From Basidiobolus meristosporus CBS 931.73 (taxonomy: Eukaryota; Basidiobolomycota; Basidiobolomycetes; Basidiobolales; Basidiobolaceae), in contig MCFE01000099.1 in NCBI GenBank assembly GCA_002104905.1, positions 108,545 to 172,544 of the forward strand: a DNA stretch of 64,000 nucleotides, written 5' to 3'. The notes under the pieces were generated by a model. It was not told the DNA's origin, ran no database searches, and saw nothing but the letters and a program-made list of their open reading frames with translations. Below, piece by piece: positions 36,899-47,456 of this stretch. The number at the start of each line of letters is the position of its first letter. Within the stretch, counting starts at the first letter, position 1. Made by a program: the position numbers and the translations under genes.

Positions 36899-38667
36899 CT
36901 AATACGCTGCAGCAACTCCCCGCTTCCTGGAATCCGACGCGGCGTTGTAGTAGCCACTCGGCAATTTGGTCACGGCTTGCACAACACACTGAGTAGTGGC
37001 CAATCTGGTCACGTTATGACCTCGAGATTCCAGGGCTTTGACGTATCTTTCATCGTATTGAGGCTCGACGGTAACCACGTCCGGCATCAACTGGTGGTGA
37101 ACACGGGGTGCAGCCACCGCCTGGTCCACCGATTTGCCGAAATCGTAGATGTTGAGAATCATTTGAACGGTGGCGGTGGTGATGTAACTGCCGCCGCTTG
37201 CGCCGACGGCCAGCGACGGGTATCCATCGGTTTCCACGATGGTGGGCGACATCGAAGAGAGTGGACGCTTGCCAGGTTTGATGAAGTTGGCGGGGGATGG
37301 GAGGTATCCGAATGCGTTGACCAACCCGGGGGTGGAGAAATCGTCCATCTCGTTGTTGAATATGATCCCGGTGTCAGCATCCAGCACCTTCGCGCCAAAT
37401 TCCAGGTTGATGGTGCTGGTCAGGGCGACCGCGCCGCCTTCTTTGTCCATGGCCGACAGGTGGGTGGTACCGGGGGTGTTTTTCTGCTGGTAGCTTGGCT
37501 GGTAGTACTCGACAGGGAATGTCTTGTAGCTGGAAATGTTGCGCCGTCTGAGCGCCCCCTGATCCTTGGACAGCATTTCGGCGATTTTCGCGGTGGTATT
37601 GACGAAAGCCGGATCCCCAAGGTAGGTCCGCTGCGCGTAACCGTACTTGAATGACTCTATGACTCTATGAAGATTCAAGTAATTCAGCTTATCAAGGGCA
37701 AGGTTGTATCCTTCTAGGGTGTTCAATGCTGAAATGACAACCGCCCCGCTTGCTGGGGGAGGGGCGGAGATCACTTTGTGGCCGTGGTAGTAGCCCACTA
37801 GGGGAGGTGTGGACACTGCGCTGTATGCGGCAAGATCCTCCAGCGTGATGATCCCCCCGGCCTTCTGAATGGCGTTCACTATGGTGTTGGCGAGACCTCC
37901 TTTGTAGAATTCATCTGGGCCACGCGTGGCGATAGCTTCTAGTGTGTTTGCATAACGCAGTCTCCTGACCACCTCGCCCGCCTTCAGGACCTTTCCGCGA
38001 GGTGCGTAGATTTCCCGGAAGGAGGTGTTGTTCAGGATCAGCTCCGAATAAGCCTGCAACTTGATGGCAAGCTGCTCCGTAACGGGGAACCCGTTACGCG
38101 ATAGACGGATGGATGGCTCGAACAATTCCTTCCATGCGATGCGGCCATGCTTCTTGTGGGCCAACTCAAACCCTCGGATCTCACCTGGAGTGGCTATGGC
38201 GAGACCTCCCTGCTTGGAGGCCTCGGGCTTGCCTTTGAACATCTCCTCCGCAGAACCAGCCGGCGCGGTCTCTCTGAAATTGATGAAATCTACCGTTCCG
38301 TTGCTAGTACGAATCGTCATGAAGCCGCCACCCCCAATACCCGAAGAAAAGCTATTCACTGTGCCTATGCATAGTGCGGTGGCGATGGCAGCATCCACCG
38401 CATTTCCCTGACTCTTGAGGATCCCCACGCCCACTTCGGAGCATATCTGGGCATCGGCAGCAACTGCGCCATTCTCGCCGGAGGCCAGCTGCACCTTGCC
38501 TATCGTAGGGGCTTCTTTGACTGTAGATGGATGGGTCCACCAAGGAGAGGGCGGTTAGTACGATCATGCATTCATAGGGTGTCAGAAAAGATGCACTTGC
38601 TTGGAGCGGCGGTGGCAGCATGGACCAAGGCGCATGCGACAAGCAACCAGGAGCTGTTGGTATGCAT
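36899..38667 (-). CDS. Gamma-glutamyltranspeptidase (glutathione hydrolase), secreted
   Basis: The enzyme cleaves gamma-glutamyl bonds, chiefly of glutathione, outside the cytosol. Exon 1 (38,667-38,601) encodes a signal peptide, MHTNSSWLLVACALVHAATA. Exon 2 (38,520-36,899) encodes the rest, giving about 562 aa in total, as usual for the family. The only frame-consistent intron, 38,600-38,521 (80 bp), is GC-AG: donor GCAAGT, branch-like CTAAC, acceptor CTACAG. Family residues: INFRETAPAG binds the glutamate moiety; the autoprocessing nucleophile is the first Thr of TTHLS (about residue 374); RPLSSMSP supplies the oxyanion serines; and the protein ends in the ASDSRKRG block. No transmembrane anchor follows the signal, so secretion or vacuolar delivery is likely. 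Confidence 0.93.
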
Positions 38668-38719
38668 AACAGAGGCTAGAAAGACTGAATGATAGTAAAC
38701 GGAGGCCGGTGGCGGTCGA

Positions 38720-38726
38720 TTTATAT
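38720..38726 (-). promoter_or_regulatory. TATA box of the gamma-glutamyltranspeptidase gene
   Basis: On the minus strand ATATAAATC lies about 55 bases before the inferred ATG at 38,667. Position and sequence fit a TATA element, which also supports the two-exon model and its start. Confidence 0.45.
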
Positions 38727-38727
38727 G

Positions 38728-39721
38728 TGAATGGGCTAGGTGTAACGATGATATGGGTTGGATGACTCAAGCCGATACCACCAACCACTTCCTCAGCATT
38801 ATGCTCCCGCCGCCATTGGCTTACCAGGGAATAAATCAACTTGAAACCTTGGAAATGCAGCACCTAATTGATCATCATTGGAAAGGATTGCGATAGTGGC
38901 CGAGAAAATGGCGAGGACTCGATGTAAACATAAGACCAAACGGTGGTGCGGCATGGTCGCACAGTTGGAAGCGTACAAACACAGCAAATAAGCTTCTACT
39001 TGATAGTTTACCAGCCACAGCCTGGATATTGATGCGAAACTTCTGAGTATTGGGGCAGATCTGCATCCGGGGCGTCATGTGAACCGGATAGAGCAGCAGG
39101 AAATCGATGCTCGACTTGGTCGACAAGAAGGTAGCATGCGCAACCTTTCGGCTCGTGGCACCATGCAACTTAATGCAGGAAAGTTGTCATTTGAGCTTCG
39201 GTTTGGGTGGAGCAGAACGTCCAGCTAAGCAGCTGGTTTTCCTTAGACAGTAGCCCTTAATCTAAGTCGTCATCCGAAAAGCTTACCCGGTCCTCCAATC
39301 GATTGGCACGAATCCTTTTTGTACTCTTAACTAGATGGAACTGAGACATTCAGGTGCCCATCCATTTGGCTCTTAGCAGGGTGATCAACTGATCACTAAT
39401 TATCCTTCCACACAATCATTCGTTTTACCTTGTCATAATCCTGGGTTGTGGGAATCTGAATACGCCCTCACTGCCAGCAATCCCCCACATCTGAATCACG
39501 CATTGAAGAGTTCACATTAACCACCAACCCGAACCCGCTCGTGATTATTTCATCAGATCTGGTTCCTAGCCGGAGTCCTGGGGGAGGCCCTGGCCCTGAC
39601 CCTGGGCCTGACCCGAACCCACGATCCGCTCTGCCCCGCCTCACCAACCATTTCACTAGACCAAGACGGCTCGTCGACAATCTACTCAAGTTTATTCGGC
39701 TATGATAGGTGGTGGAGAGAA
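38728..39721. other. Intergenic, no gene seen
   Basis: Short overlapping open stretches occur on both strands. A C/G-rich imperfect repeat of GGCCCTGACCCTG type lies near 39,585-39,612. No splice-supported gene is seen. Confidence 0.45.
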
Positions 39722-40093
39722 CTACAAAGAGCCTTGCATGTTTTGTGACTCGCGTTGGACACGAGAGATATAGGCGCGGGACACGGTATTCCACGCCTCC
39801 ATGTAGCGGTCCATGCACTTGGAGATGCAGGCTTGCTCCCCGCTATCGAGACGAGAGCCAGGCTTGGGGACGCACTTGGCGAAGCATTTGTCGTTCATTT
39901 TCTATCGAGTAAAAGGGTGGTGAGTGACCAGAGAAGTGGAAAGAAACAACCTCCCGAGGTTCGAGGGCCTCCTTACGTTGATGAGCTCTTGTGCGTTGGC
40001 CAAGGCCAGCTCGCTTCTGACCTGGTCAATGACCTGTTGCTTCTTTCCCGAGCCGCTGGAAGGGATGGAAAAATCGTTCGCGTATTCGCTCAT
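39722..40093 (-). CDS. TIM13: Mitochondrial import chaperone Tim13
   Basis: Small Tim proteins form hexamers in the intermembrane space that escort hydrophobic precursors. Exon 1 (40,093-39,977) encodes 39 residues ending [15 protein letters not shown]; a 75-bp GT-AG intron in phase 0 follows; exon 2 (39,901-39,722) completes 98 aa. The twin CX3C motif is intact: C45-x3-C49 and C64-x3-C68, 14 residues apart. The region KPGSRLD and [16 protein letters not shown] match the Tim13 group rather than Tim8, Tim9 or Tim10. Import through Mia40-driven oxidation is expected, with no cleavable presequence. The upstream in-frame extension lacks family similarity, so the MSEYANDF start is chosen. Confidence 0.93.
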
Positions 40094-41011
40094 GTCGTGG
40101 TTATGTGTGCGTGGGTGGGTGGGCGGTCGGGTTTGGAGGATGTAAACCTTGATCGTACGGAGGCGCAATTTTCTGGGACCATTTATAACAGCCACGTACC
40201 TACCCCGATTTTACAGCGCCCATCCTCACCCTCACCCTCACCCTCCCCCATTTAATGGAATAACTTGACTGACAAGCAAAAATTTTCCTTGATTCAATCG
40301 TGGATTGTAGGGTAGATCTTTAAGATGAGGAAAATCAAGCTAATGACGTCGAATCCGTGTCTTTTCGTAGGCTCATGTCCATTGGCAAGTGGTGGAAAAG
40401 TATCCCCGGTTTCAGCGTGGCACATTTGCCGAGGAAAACTCGAGACTCCGTATGCGGTGATGATGATTGAGGCCGAGTGAGGTTGGCAAGATGCAGTGAC
40501 ATGGAGGTATATCACGAAACAAGTAACCATTCGACCTCACCACACCATCGGCCCCGACCTCTTGGCCGGCAGTGTCCTCACCCACGCAGAGCGCAAGGTT
40601 TTTTTTTTGGAATTCCCCTCTGGGCTCGTACACAGGATGGACAGGTGCTGGCCGCTCGAGGAGCATGCTGATTAGAGAATAATGCGGGGGATAGAACCAA
40701 ACGGGAAACTCCCTGGATGTAACCAATCACCGAGAGTCTGGCCAGCATATGAGGCGTATCCAGTGGAGAACAAAATGAAGATAGCCTTGGCCTATGGCGA
40801 CAAAGGGATGGGAATGGGAATGGACCGAGAGGTTCAGATCGCATTGGCTGTCACAAATCAACACTTTCGGGGGACATCCACAAATATGAATGCCAGGGAT
40901 TTTTATCATGGTTCTCTGGGTTTCACATAAATATCGATTGAACATACACAGGTGTCTCTTACAGGGATTCCATCGAATTCTATTCTCCCCCGGGGTCCAC
41001 TCCGTTACATC
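40094..41011. other. Intergenic with CCCTCA microsatellite
   Basis: A (CTCACC)n microsatellite lies at about 40,224-40,248, some 130 bases upstream of TIM13's start. Several overlapping open stretches (40,412-40,844 minus; 40,682-40,930 plus) have no recognisable content. A run of nine or ten T lies near 40,600. Confidence 0.45.
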
Positions 41012-41176
41012 CTACCTGTTCAGGACCATCTTGTTCGCCCTTCGTCGGGTAAGGAAGTGTCCGGATAAGATACGGTGGATCCGTTCCTCGAAGCCGAAGC
41101 CACCCTTCAGCTTGTCTCTGGCGAGGGTGACCGATGTGAAGGCGAGTAAAGTCAGTCCAACAGAGTTGAGGTGCAT
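41012..41176 (-). CDS. Possible small protein of 54 aa
   Basis: The ATG at 41,176 opens a 54-codon frame: a short hydrophobic N-terminus (SVGLTLLAFTSVTLA) followed by a charged segment with GGFGFEERIHRILSGHF and a basic end. It ends at TAG within AACAGGTAGGAT, where a GT donor could instead splice to a further exon. The composition looks protein-like, with one membrane-interacting helix, but no family is recognised and expression is unproven. Confidence 0.3.
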   Translation of the reverse strand: MHLNSVGLTLLAFTSVTLARDKLKGGFGFEERIHRILSGHFLTRRRANKMVLNR

Positions 41177-41958
41177 GGCCTAATGAAGACACTGGTAAGC
41201 GTGGAGGTGCGAAATGGGTTGGGTGGCGGAGATCCCAGTCTGGCATCAAGTGCGGGCCATTGTCAAATTTATTGCTTCACTTCGGCATGCACAACAAACA
41301 CCGCCTCACGGGGAAACGCAGTCCAATGCGCCTTCGGGCTTGCTTGGGAAGAATCAAGGGATGAGGTGCAGGTGGGTTTGCTGGTGCGTATGCCAACTGC
41401 TGCACAGAAGAGTGGACTTCCATCAGTCATTTCCTTGGGTGCAAATACAGCTGGCACCGGATGGCCGACGCAAGCCATCCACCATGATTCATGGGAATCA
41501 AGATATTCCCAAGCTCCTCAATTGGTGATTTGCCTCTGCATGGTTACACCCTTGGTAATCGTACTGCACCGCCCAAACATGCCACATGTATCGGCATCGC
41601 ACAGCGCTAATCTGTGGTCCACCGAAGCTCGGGAAGAACCTAGCAGACGCCCCAAACACGGATCATCCATCTTGTTATCTATCTAAAAGCACCTGCTCGG
41701 CCATTGAGGCGTTCGCTGGCTCGTAGAGGTGTCTCTGTGGCAGACCACTTATGCTACCAAGGAAATTGGCGATTAATGCTGATGGATACCTAGGATCCAG
41801 TGGAGTTCCAATCCCGAAAAGCTGGGGAAGATCGGGCATCCTTGGTGGTTTTCAAGATGCTAAGCCTGAGTGCAGACTGAGTAGGGATTTATTGAGATGT
41901 TACAACCAAATTAAGCTAGTGTTAGTGTTTGGTGGGGTGGGGTGGGAACGGTTGATGC
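41177..41958. other. Intergenic, no certain gene
   Basis: A 171-codon plus-strand frame (41,171-41,686) overlaps another open frame and shows no motif; I do not trust it as a gene. Otherwise nothing is seen. Confidence 0.4.
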
Positions 41959-42357
41959 TTAGAGAGGCTTTCTGTTGACGAACTGGCCACCAGTCGTCCC
42001 CTCTCTTACGAAGGTCGCGTCGTTTTTGGCCAGCCAGTTCTCAAGCAGTTGAAGGTTATAGACGTTAGCTTTGTAGACCACATCGAGGAAGTCCCCGACC
42101 GCCGGGATCATCCCGATCAAGGCATCTATGAAGATGTTGAGCAACATCATACCGATCAGCGTTATAGGGATGCCAAAACGAGTCGACAGGTAGACCTGAT
42201 AGAGGGATATCAGTACACCGGCAAAGTCGCCGATTCCGGGGATCAACCCAATCAGAGGGTCCAACCCTATGCCGAACGGCAATCCTGGAATGGCGTCCAT
42301 GTAGGAAGCGAATCTCCGGATGTTGTTTAATAGACGCTGCTTACTGTTGGAGTCCAT
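41959..42357 (-). CDS. DUF4112 membrane protein, 132 aa
   Basis: The frame from ATG 42,357 reads MDSNSKQRLLNNIRRF and then GIGLDPLIGLIPGIGDFAGV, the glycine/proline-rich signature of DUF4112, followed by a second similar block IDALIGMIPAVGDFLDVVYK. Two hydrophobic segments (about residues 38-60 and 68-92) are likely membrane helices arranged as a duplicated hairpin. The C-terminus ends with a polar tail. No function is established for the family. An in-frame upstream ATG at 42,471 would add 38 residues without similarity; a TATATA motif at 42,464-42,469 on the same strand lies inside that extension and favours the later start. Confidence 0.85.
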   Translation of the reverse strand: MDSNSKQRLLNNIRRFASYMDAIPGLPFGIGLDPLIGLIPGIGDFAGVLISLYQVYLSTRFGIPITLIGMMLLNIFIDALIGMIPAVGDFLDVVYKANVYNLQLLENWLAKNDATFVREGTTGGQFVNRKPL

Positions 42358-43102
42358 GTTCACAGTGGAGTAAGGTATGCGTGGGAGGGGGGTGCGCTGG
42401 GGTGTATTAGGGCAAGGATAATCCAAGTTACTGGAGGGCACCCACCCGCCAGGAAATCCACTATATATCATTTGCGAATGGCATTCGTCACCATCAAGAA
42501 ATTAACACATGATTTCATCATGTTCCCTCCCTTTCGCTCGTCTCATTCAAGCCTTGGCTTGCATGAATTCCCCAATTACAAAGTAGTGACGAAAGTGCGA
42601 CCTTCCGATGGGTCTGATTTGGCTCTGAGCACCCTCAAGCAGCGATCATGCACGGGCGTCTGATTGCGGCAGTGACGTGGAGAGGATTCGAAACGGCCTC
42701 AAGACGCAGAGCAAGTAATCCTTGGCAGAGCTATCGACGTGAGGACGCTGGTGCCGAAGGAGTGTGTCCACGGGGGGTGCGAAGGGTTGAAGACCGAATC
42801 GAAAAGTTCTTTCTCAGCCGAAGTCGAGTATACGACCCCAATGAATCCCATTTATTTGTCCTGTGGTTAGAATGATGGGTGCGAGTCGAGTATTTGGGAA
42901 CATATCCGGGGTGTGGAGGGAGGGGGTAGGGTTTGCCGAAGCTGTTACATTAAGTTGCTAAATAGGACCAAGGCGGGGATATATATACTCTGTATGTACA
43001 GAGTGATAAACACTCTTTGGCTAAATTTTGATGTGGTGCTGGGGGGAGAGGCAGACATGGGAGATACTTGGTCTCCAGGGTTACACTGAGACCTCGACTT
43101 GA
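42358..43102. other. Intergenic with a hyphenated palindrome
   Basis: At 42,987-43,004 ACTCTGTA and TACAGAGT form an 8-bp inverted repeat around TG, next to a TATATATA run. It lies 3' of the hypothetical gene to its right and 5' of the DUF4112 gene. No coding frame is convincing. Confidence 0.4.
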
Positions 43103-44014
43103 TCAACATGATCGTTTGTAGCCCAACTGTAATACGCCTAGAGGGACATCATCCTCATCGCATGGTTGATAGGGGGGTGGTGGCAATGGTGATGATGCTG
43201 GGATGAAACGTTTCGTACAATGCGATCCACCAGTGGCGAGCAATGGTAGGCTTGGGTTTGGGTTGGATGAAAGGGTTGATGAGGTGGTTTTTGTGACGCG
43301 AGAGTTTCTGCGTTCGTGTATAGACTCTGGATGCAGTCCCTCCGTGATCAGTGCGTGGTGGGCTCGGGTGATGGTTTGATGTATGAGCAGAATGTCCCGG
43401 AGACCACGGTGCTCGCAGCTCTTCAGTTTGTGTAATCCTTGGAAGTAGGCGATTGTAGAGGGGCTAGCCCGTGACCTGGCCACGTTGTCCGAGAGCTGAT
43501 CCGGATAGCTGAGCAGCCTGGGTACTTGTGGCTGATGTGGTTGAGCGTCCACTCTGGGCATGGTGATATTATTGCTCTGGCCCGCCACTGCGGCGGGGAT
43601 TCCTTTGGGATCCGGTCTTTCGAGGCCGTCGGTATTTCTCTCAAGCTGGAACAACTCCTCGTCATTAGGAGGGACAATGCCATCGCGTGCGCGCCCGTGA
43701 CCGGGTTTCAATCTCAGGAAGCGACTCAACGAAAATGATTGAAGCAACAGAGCGGTAACATTCTCGAAGTTTAGCCGGGGACTGGTGATTGGCCGAGTGG
43801 CGGCAACGGCCAAGGAGGCCGAGGCTCGTTTTGAAGCTGGTACGGATGCGACATGACAACCGGGGGAGTCCTTCTTCTTCTTGTCCGAGCGCTCAAACAG
43901 CTTCCTGAAGCGACTTTGCAGCTTTGCCGATCGTTCGTAAGTCTTCGCCGGCTGGCTGGAATGATACAGATGTGGTCGGTCCGATGGGGCATTCTGGACA
44001 CTTACGCCAGACAT
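43103..44014 (-). CDS. Hypothetical Ser/Pro-rich protein with PPxY motif, 303 aa
   Basis: A single open frame from ATG 44,014 (MSGVSVQNAPSDRPHLYHSS) to the stop at 43,103. It contains a basic segment (RFRKLFERSDKKKKDSP), regions of low complexity, a helical stretch around residue 215-245 (LRDILLIHQTITRAHHALI), and near the C-terminus PLPPPPYQP, a PPPY motif that commonly binds WW domains of Nedd4/Rsp5-type ubiquitin ligases. No conserved domain is recognised. The sequence GTAAGT nine bases into the frame could be a splice donor, so the N-terminus is uncertain. Confidence 0.6.
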   Translation of the reverse strand: MSGVSVQNAPSDRPHLYHSSQPAKTYERSAKLQSRFRKLFERSDKKKKDSPGCHVASVPASKRASASLAVAATRPITSPRLNFENVTALLLQSFSLSRFLRLKPGHGRARDGIVPPNDEELFQLERNTDGLERPDPKGIPAAVAGQSNNITMPRVDAQPHQPQVPRLLSYPDQLSDNVARSRASPSTIAYFQGLHKLKSCEHRGLRDILLIHQTITRAHHALITEGLHPESIHERRNSRVTKTTSSTLSSNPNPSLPLLATGGSHCTKRFIPASSPLPPPPYQPCDEDDVPLGVLQLGYKRSC

Positions 44015-44198
44015 GATGGGATGTGGGTGCCGTCGAAACACCTACTCAAGGCACTTCAATTACAGGAACTAGATGACTGGTGCGATGCAGCAGTTGAAAT
44101 TATGATGCAACCGAACGCTTGCCAGTGGATCACACAAGGGTGCTGAAGGGAAGTAATGGTGTGGTGGTTTGAAAAATGGGATCAGCACGCGGGCCGCT

Positions 44199-44207
44199 CA
44201 ATTTATA
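44199..44207 (-). promoter_or_regulatory. TATA box upstream of the PPxY-protein gene
   Basis: TATAAATTG on the minus strand lies about 185 bases before the ATG at 44,014. This fits a leader of moderate length or an intron in the leader. Confidence 0.4.
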
Positions 44208-46072
44208 GGGCAGTCCAGGTCGAGGTAACACTGGTGTTAACCCGTATCGACCATGAAACACAGATCTGGTTGATACTATCCTTTGTGGCTGGGTCATCCG
44301 TTCTCTGACGAGAAATCATTCGGCCAATTCCTAAATGAAAACTAATGTAAAAGTTACAACTCGAGCGACGCTAACCAGTGTCCTTGATGCGTGTGTCAAG
44401 GGGACCTTAGACGGGCCAAGGGCATTGAGCGTGAATATGTTGAAGAGATCTGGAACGAGTGACGAGTTGTTTCGGGCGATGCACAATGGCATTGGTTTAG
44501 CTCGATTGCTTCACAGTTACCTACTGGCCGCACCTGATTGGCAAGCAGGAATATTAAAAAGTAATGGAGCGAAACCAAGCTGCGAACCACTCTTCCCTGA
44601 TAAATTCGGGCCAATCGCCTGACCGTCTCTGGAATTGCCCATCATCACAAACCTCTCCCCCACCAAGCTCATACGGTAAATGTTCGATGGTAAAATCCGT
44701 TTCAATTTAACTTAGCAGTCGAGTCCGCCTAACGAATCGCAGAGAATCCGCGAATTCCCTGAGTCATGCAGTGCCCCTCGGATTGGAAACGGAAAATTGC
44801 CAGCATTTAATTTAATATCCATGATTGTTCCAATGGGTGGGCATTCCGTAATGGATGCCAATGATGCCTGCCAGAGACAGGGAGATGGAGGAGTGCGGCT
44901 CACCCGGTGTTTGTCCAGCGCTATCGGACGCTTATCAGCTACACCGAACCTTCCATAAGCGTACATGAGCACATATCGCAGTGATACGTTTCTAATCATG
45001 TGTCATGCTCAGGTCTAGTTGACATGCAATGTGCTACAGTGACTTGATATCTTTGTAATCTTTGCCACCAGTGGCTATCAGCTACGACCGCAAGTGGACG
45101 CTGCAGGTCCAAGTCGTCCTTTCGTAAGGGAATCGATGAGGCAACGATTACTGACCCTGCAGACTACTGATGGCCCCTCTGAGACTAGCAAACTGTGGCA
45201 TCCGAAAATCCGCCCTTATTTGTCACGTCAGTAGGCGAAATGTATTGGCTCTGCCCTATCTGACAAGTCTATCCAATGTCATCATGCCATAATCCCCCGT
45301 TCAAAACCTCAGTTACGTATCACGGGTCAGGCTCTGTTCTCGAGCAGTGCTCATCATACACAACTGGAGCAGCAATATCCCACGCAAGAAGTGTGAGCGT
45401 GCTCGGTGCTATCATCATGGCGCTGTCGTCAGACGCACCCATAGTGTGCAATAAGGGGTTACGACACGACGCCAAGCCTCCGATCAGTCGGTGCGTCAAT
45501 GGAGAGCGAACGATTCTCGTACGTCGAAGGCTCCTTCTGGGTTGATACACATCAGTGAGCCAAGCTATTTCGTGGCGTCGGGGGTGAAGTAGAGGCATTG
45601 GAGCACGGCTCGCAAGCCATATTAGTACTAGTTTTGCGATGCCGGTAGGTTCGCGCACAACCCCAGGCCTAACAGGTCGTCCCATCCGACATACGGACGC
45701 AGCAGCCTTCAGTCTCAGATGATCAGCGGGTCTTATGCTTGCTCCAGCATGAGCCAACTGCATTTGGGAGAGAGCAAAAAAGCCGTAGAGTGCAAATCTG
45801 ACGCTTGTGCCCAAACAGCCAGTGAGCCTACCTGATGAACGGATGGTTGGCCATGCCTCACAAGAATAATCTCCCTAATCCCCAGCTTGATAGATGATCC
45901 AACTAATCAGTTTATTCGTTCTAAAACAATGGTGGACGCAAATCAGCTCAATCCTTGCCTCATTCTTCCCTGAGCCCGACTGATAGGCACTTTTGTAGTG
46001 GCGTAACAAGGGCCAGGGAGATATGATGATATTCAATACAGGCCCAGTTCGACCTCGATCCACCAAAGCTGC
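44208..46072. other. Intergenic, no certain gene
   Basis: A 164-codon minus-strand frame at 45,320-45,814 is long for chance but lacks motifs, has unusual Arg/Pro content and no splice support. It overlaps a 89-codon frame on the other strand. I do not call it a gene. The rest holds nothing recognisable. Confidence 0.4.
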
Positions 46073-46807
46073 TCAAACAGGCATCTTCCAATCCAAAATC
46101 TCGGTTAGGCTTTGGATTGCCTCGGTATTGTTGGCCAGCGCTTTGGCGTACTTCACTGGGTCTCTCTCCAAATACAATGCGTGGAGCCCAGCACGCTTGG
46201 CTGCCTCGAAATCCTTGGCATAGTCGTCCCCTACGTGGAGAGTCTCCGTTGGCTTGACCTTGGCGACGTCCACTGCGTGGTGGAAAATCCCAGGCGCCGG
46301 TTTCTCCTCCCCATACCCGGAGCTGGTGATGACGAATTCGAAATCTTCCAATATCCCCAGGGAGTCCATGACCTCGGTGACCCGTTGGTCGCAATTCGTG
46401 ATGACGGCCAGCTGGACCTTGGTTTTCCGCAACTCTTTCAATAAAGACTTCGTGTCGCTGTAAAGCTCGTATCCTTCGGAGGAGTTGAAGCCATCGTATA
46501 TCAGCTTGAAAGTATCCTCGAACACAGGATGCAGAGCTTCTTTCGATACGCCTGCGCCGAGGAAGGTGTTGTTAACCACGGACTTCCACCACTCCCTACT
46601 TTCCAGGCCGTGCAATTTCCCGTAATTAGGGAAGCTCTCCGCTTGCTTCATAAACGCTTGTTTGAAACTGTGTGCTATTTGCTGCTCTTCGATATGAACA
46701 CCGCACTTTCCCAAGGCCCTGGCATATTGGGCGGCTACGGTTCCCTTGGGGGTGAACAGGGTCCCGTAAGCGTCGAAAGTGATTAGACGTAAAAGTGGAT
46801 GCGCCAT
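46073..46807 (-). CDS. HAD-superfamily hydrolase (L-2-haloacid dehalogenase / HDHD3-like)
   Basis: A single-exon 244-aa protein from ATG 46,807. Motif I is LITFDAYGTLF, with nucleophile D12; the second acidic residue of phosphatases is Tyr here, as in L-2-haloacid dehalogenases and relatives. Motif II is VITNCD, motif III the lysine in EEKPAPGIF, and motif IV HVGDDYAKDF. A helical cap lies between motifs I and II (residues about 20-105). Fungal members of this group are mostly uncharacterised, so the substrate is unknown; hydrolysis through an aspartyl intermediate is expected. ATATATA at 46,857-46,863 is a probable TATA element 50 bases upstream. Confidence 0.88.
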   Translation of the reverse strand: MAHPLLRLITFDAYGTLFTPKGTVAAQYARALGKCGVHIEEQQIAHSFKQAFMKQAESFPNYGKLHGLESREWWKSVVNNTFLGAGVSKEALHPVFEDTFKLIYDGFNSSEGYELYSDTKSLLKELRKTKVQLAVITNCDQRVTEVMDSLGILEDFEFVITSSGYGEEKPAPGIFHHAVDVAKVKPTETLHVGDDYAKDFEAAKRAGLHALYLERDPVKYAKALANNTEAIQSLTEILDWKMPV

Positions 46808-46863
46808 AAAGTCAACGTGGCCTCTCTTGGGGTAGTGACGAGCCCAAATCGACTGGATATATA

Positions 46864-47456
46864 GAGAAAGGATGGTTGAATTCTGGATAGAATCCTTGCT
46901 CAAGATCGATTATCAAGCATATGGGATCTAATCAAACTGTAAACAAGATTGGAATCAAATAGCCAGACAACGCACCTACCCGGAACGGTGTAGCAAAACC
47001 ACATTTACCCATGGGTGCCCAATCACACCGGTAAGATTTGCCGTCGTGACAATGATATGGATGTAGTAATATAAACAGTTTATGAACAGAAAAGGGTCAC
47101 GGCGTTAAGTTTACATTCACACCAATCGAACGTGGCGATAAAAATCAAATGGGCCACTGGGAAGTAATCTGTGGGGGATCGATCAGCTAAGAGACGGCCG
47201 GGAGAATTATTGGTATGCTGTACTGATTGAAGAATGGTATTCAGAATTCTTTACAGGGTTTACACGCTACGATCAACATAGCAGCAATGGGACTTTCGGT
47301 TTGGACAAAATTAGATACAAAGAGAAGCACGAAAGTCGGGTTGCTTACAGGATGCCTGATCACTGAGGTGAAAGAACGGACCATATTGGCTGATTACTGC
47401 TCGGTCCTTTCTTGGCTCGGCTCCTCTTCGATTAAATCTAGCATTCCTTGTCGCAC
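46864..47456. other. Intergenic spacer
   Basis: It lies between the HAD gene's promoter and the 3' end of the RasGEF gene. An open plus-strand stretch at 47,227-47,613 overlaps the RasGEF 3' end and has no motif. Confidence 0.45.

Noticed and set aside
36875-37654. 259-codon plus-strand frame antisense to gamma-glutamyltranspeptidase
   Set aside because: It is the shadow of a high-GC coding frame; the minus-strand protein has all family motifs.
39585-39612. GGCCCTGACCCTGGGCCTGACCC as telomere-like sequence
   Set aside because: It does not match TTAGGG in either orientation and is only a short GC-rich imperfect repeat.
41171-41686. 171-codon plus-strand open frame with a second overlapping frame
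   Set aside because: Neither frame has recognisable domains, and two overlapping open frames suggest low stop density rather than a gene.
42640-42760. Possible tRNA because of TTTCGAATCC on the minus strand
   Set aside because: There is no A box at the right distance and no acceptor-stem pairing, so the B-box-like match is isolated.
45320-45814. 164-codon minus-strand open frame
   Set aside because: No motif, odd Arg/Pro-rich composition, overlapping open frame on the other strand and no splice or promoter support. Chance cannot be excluded in this CpG-normal region.
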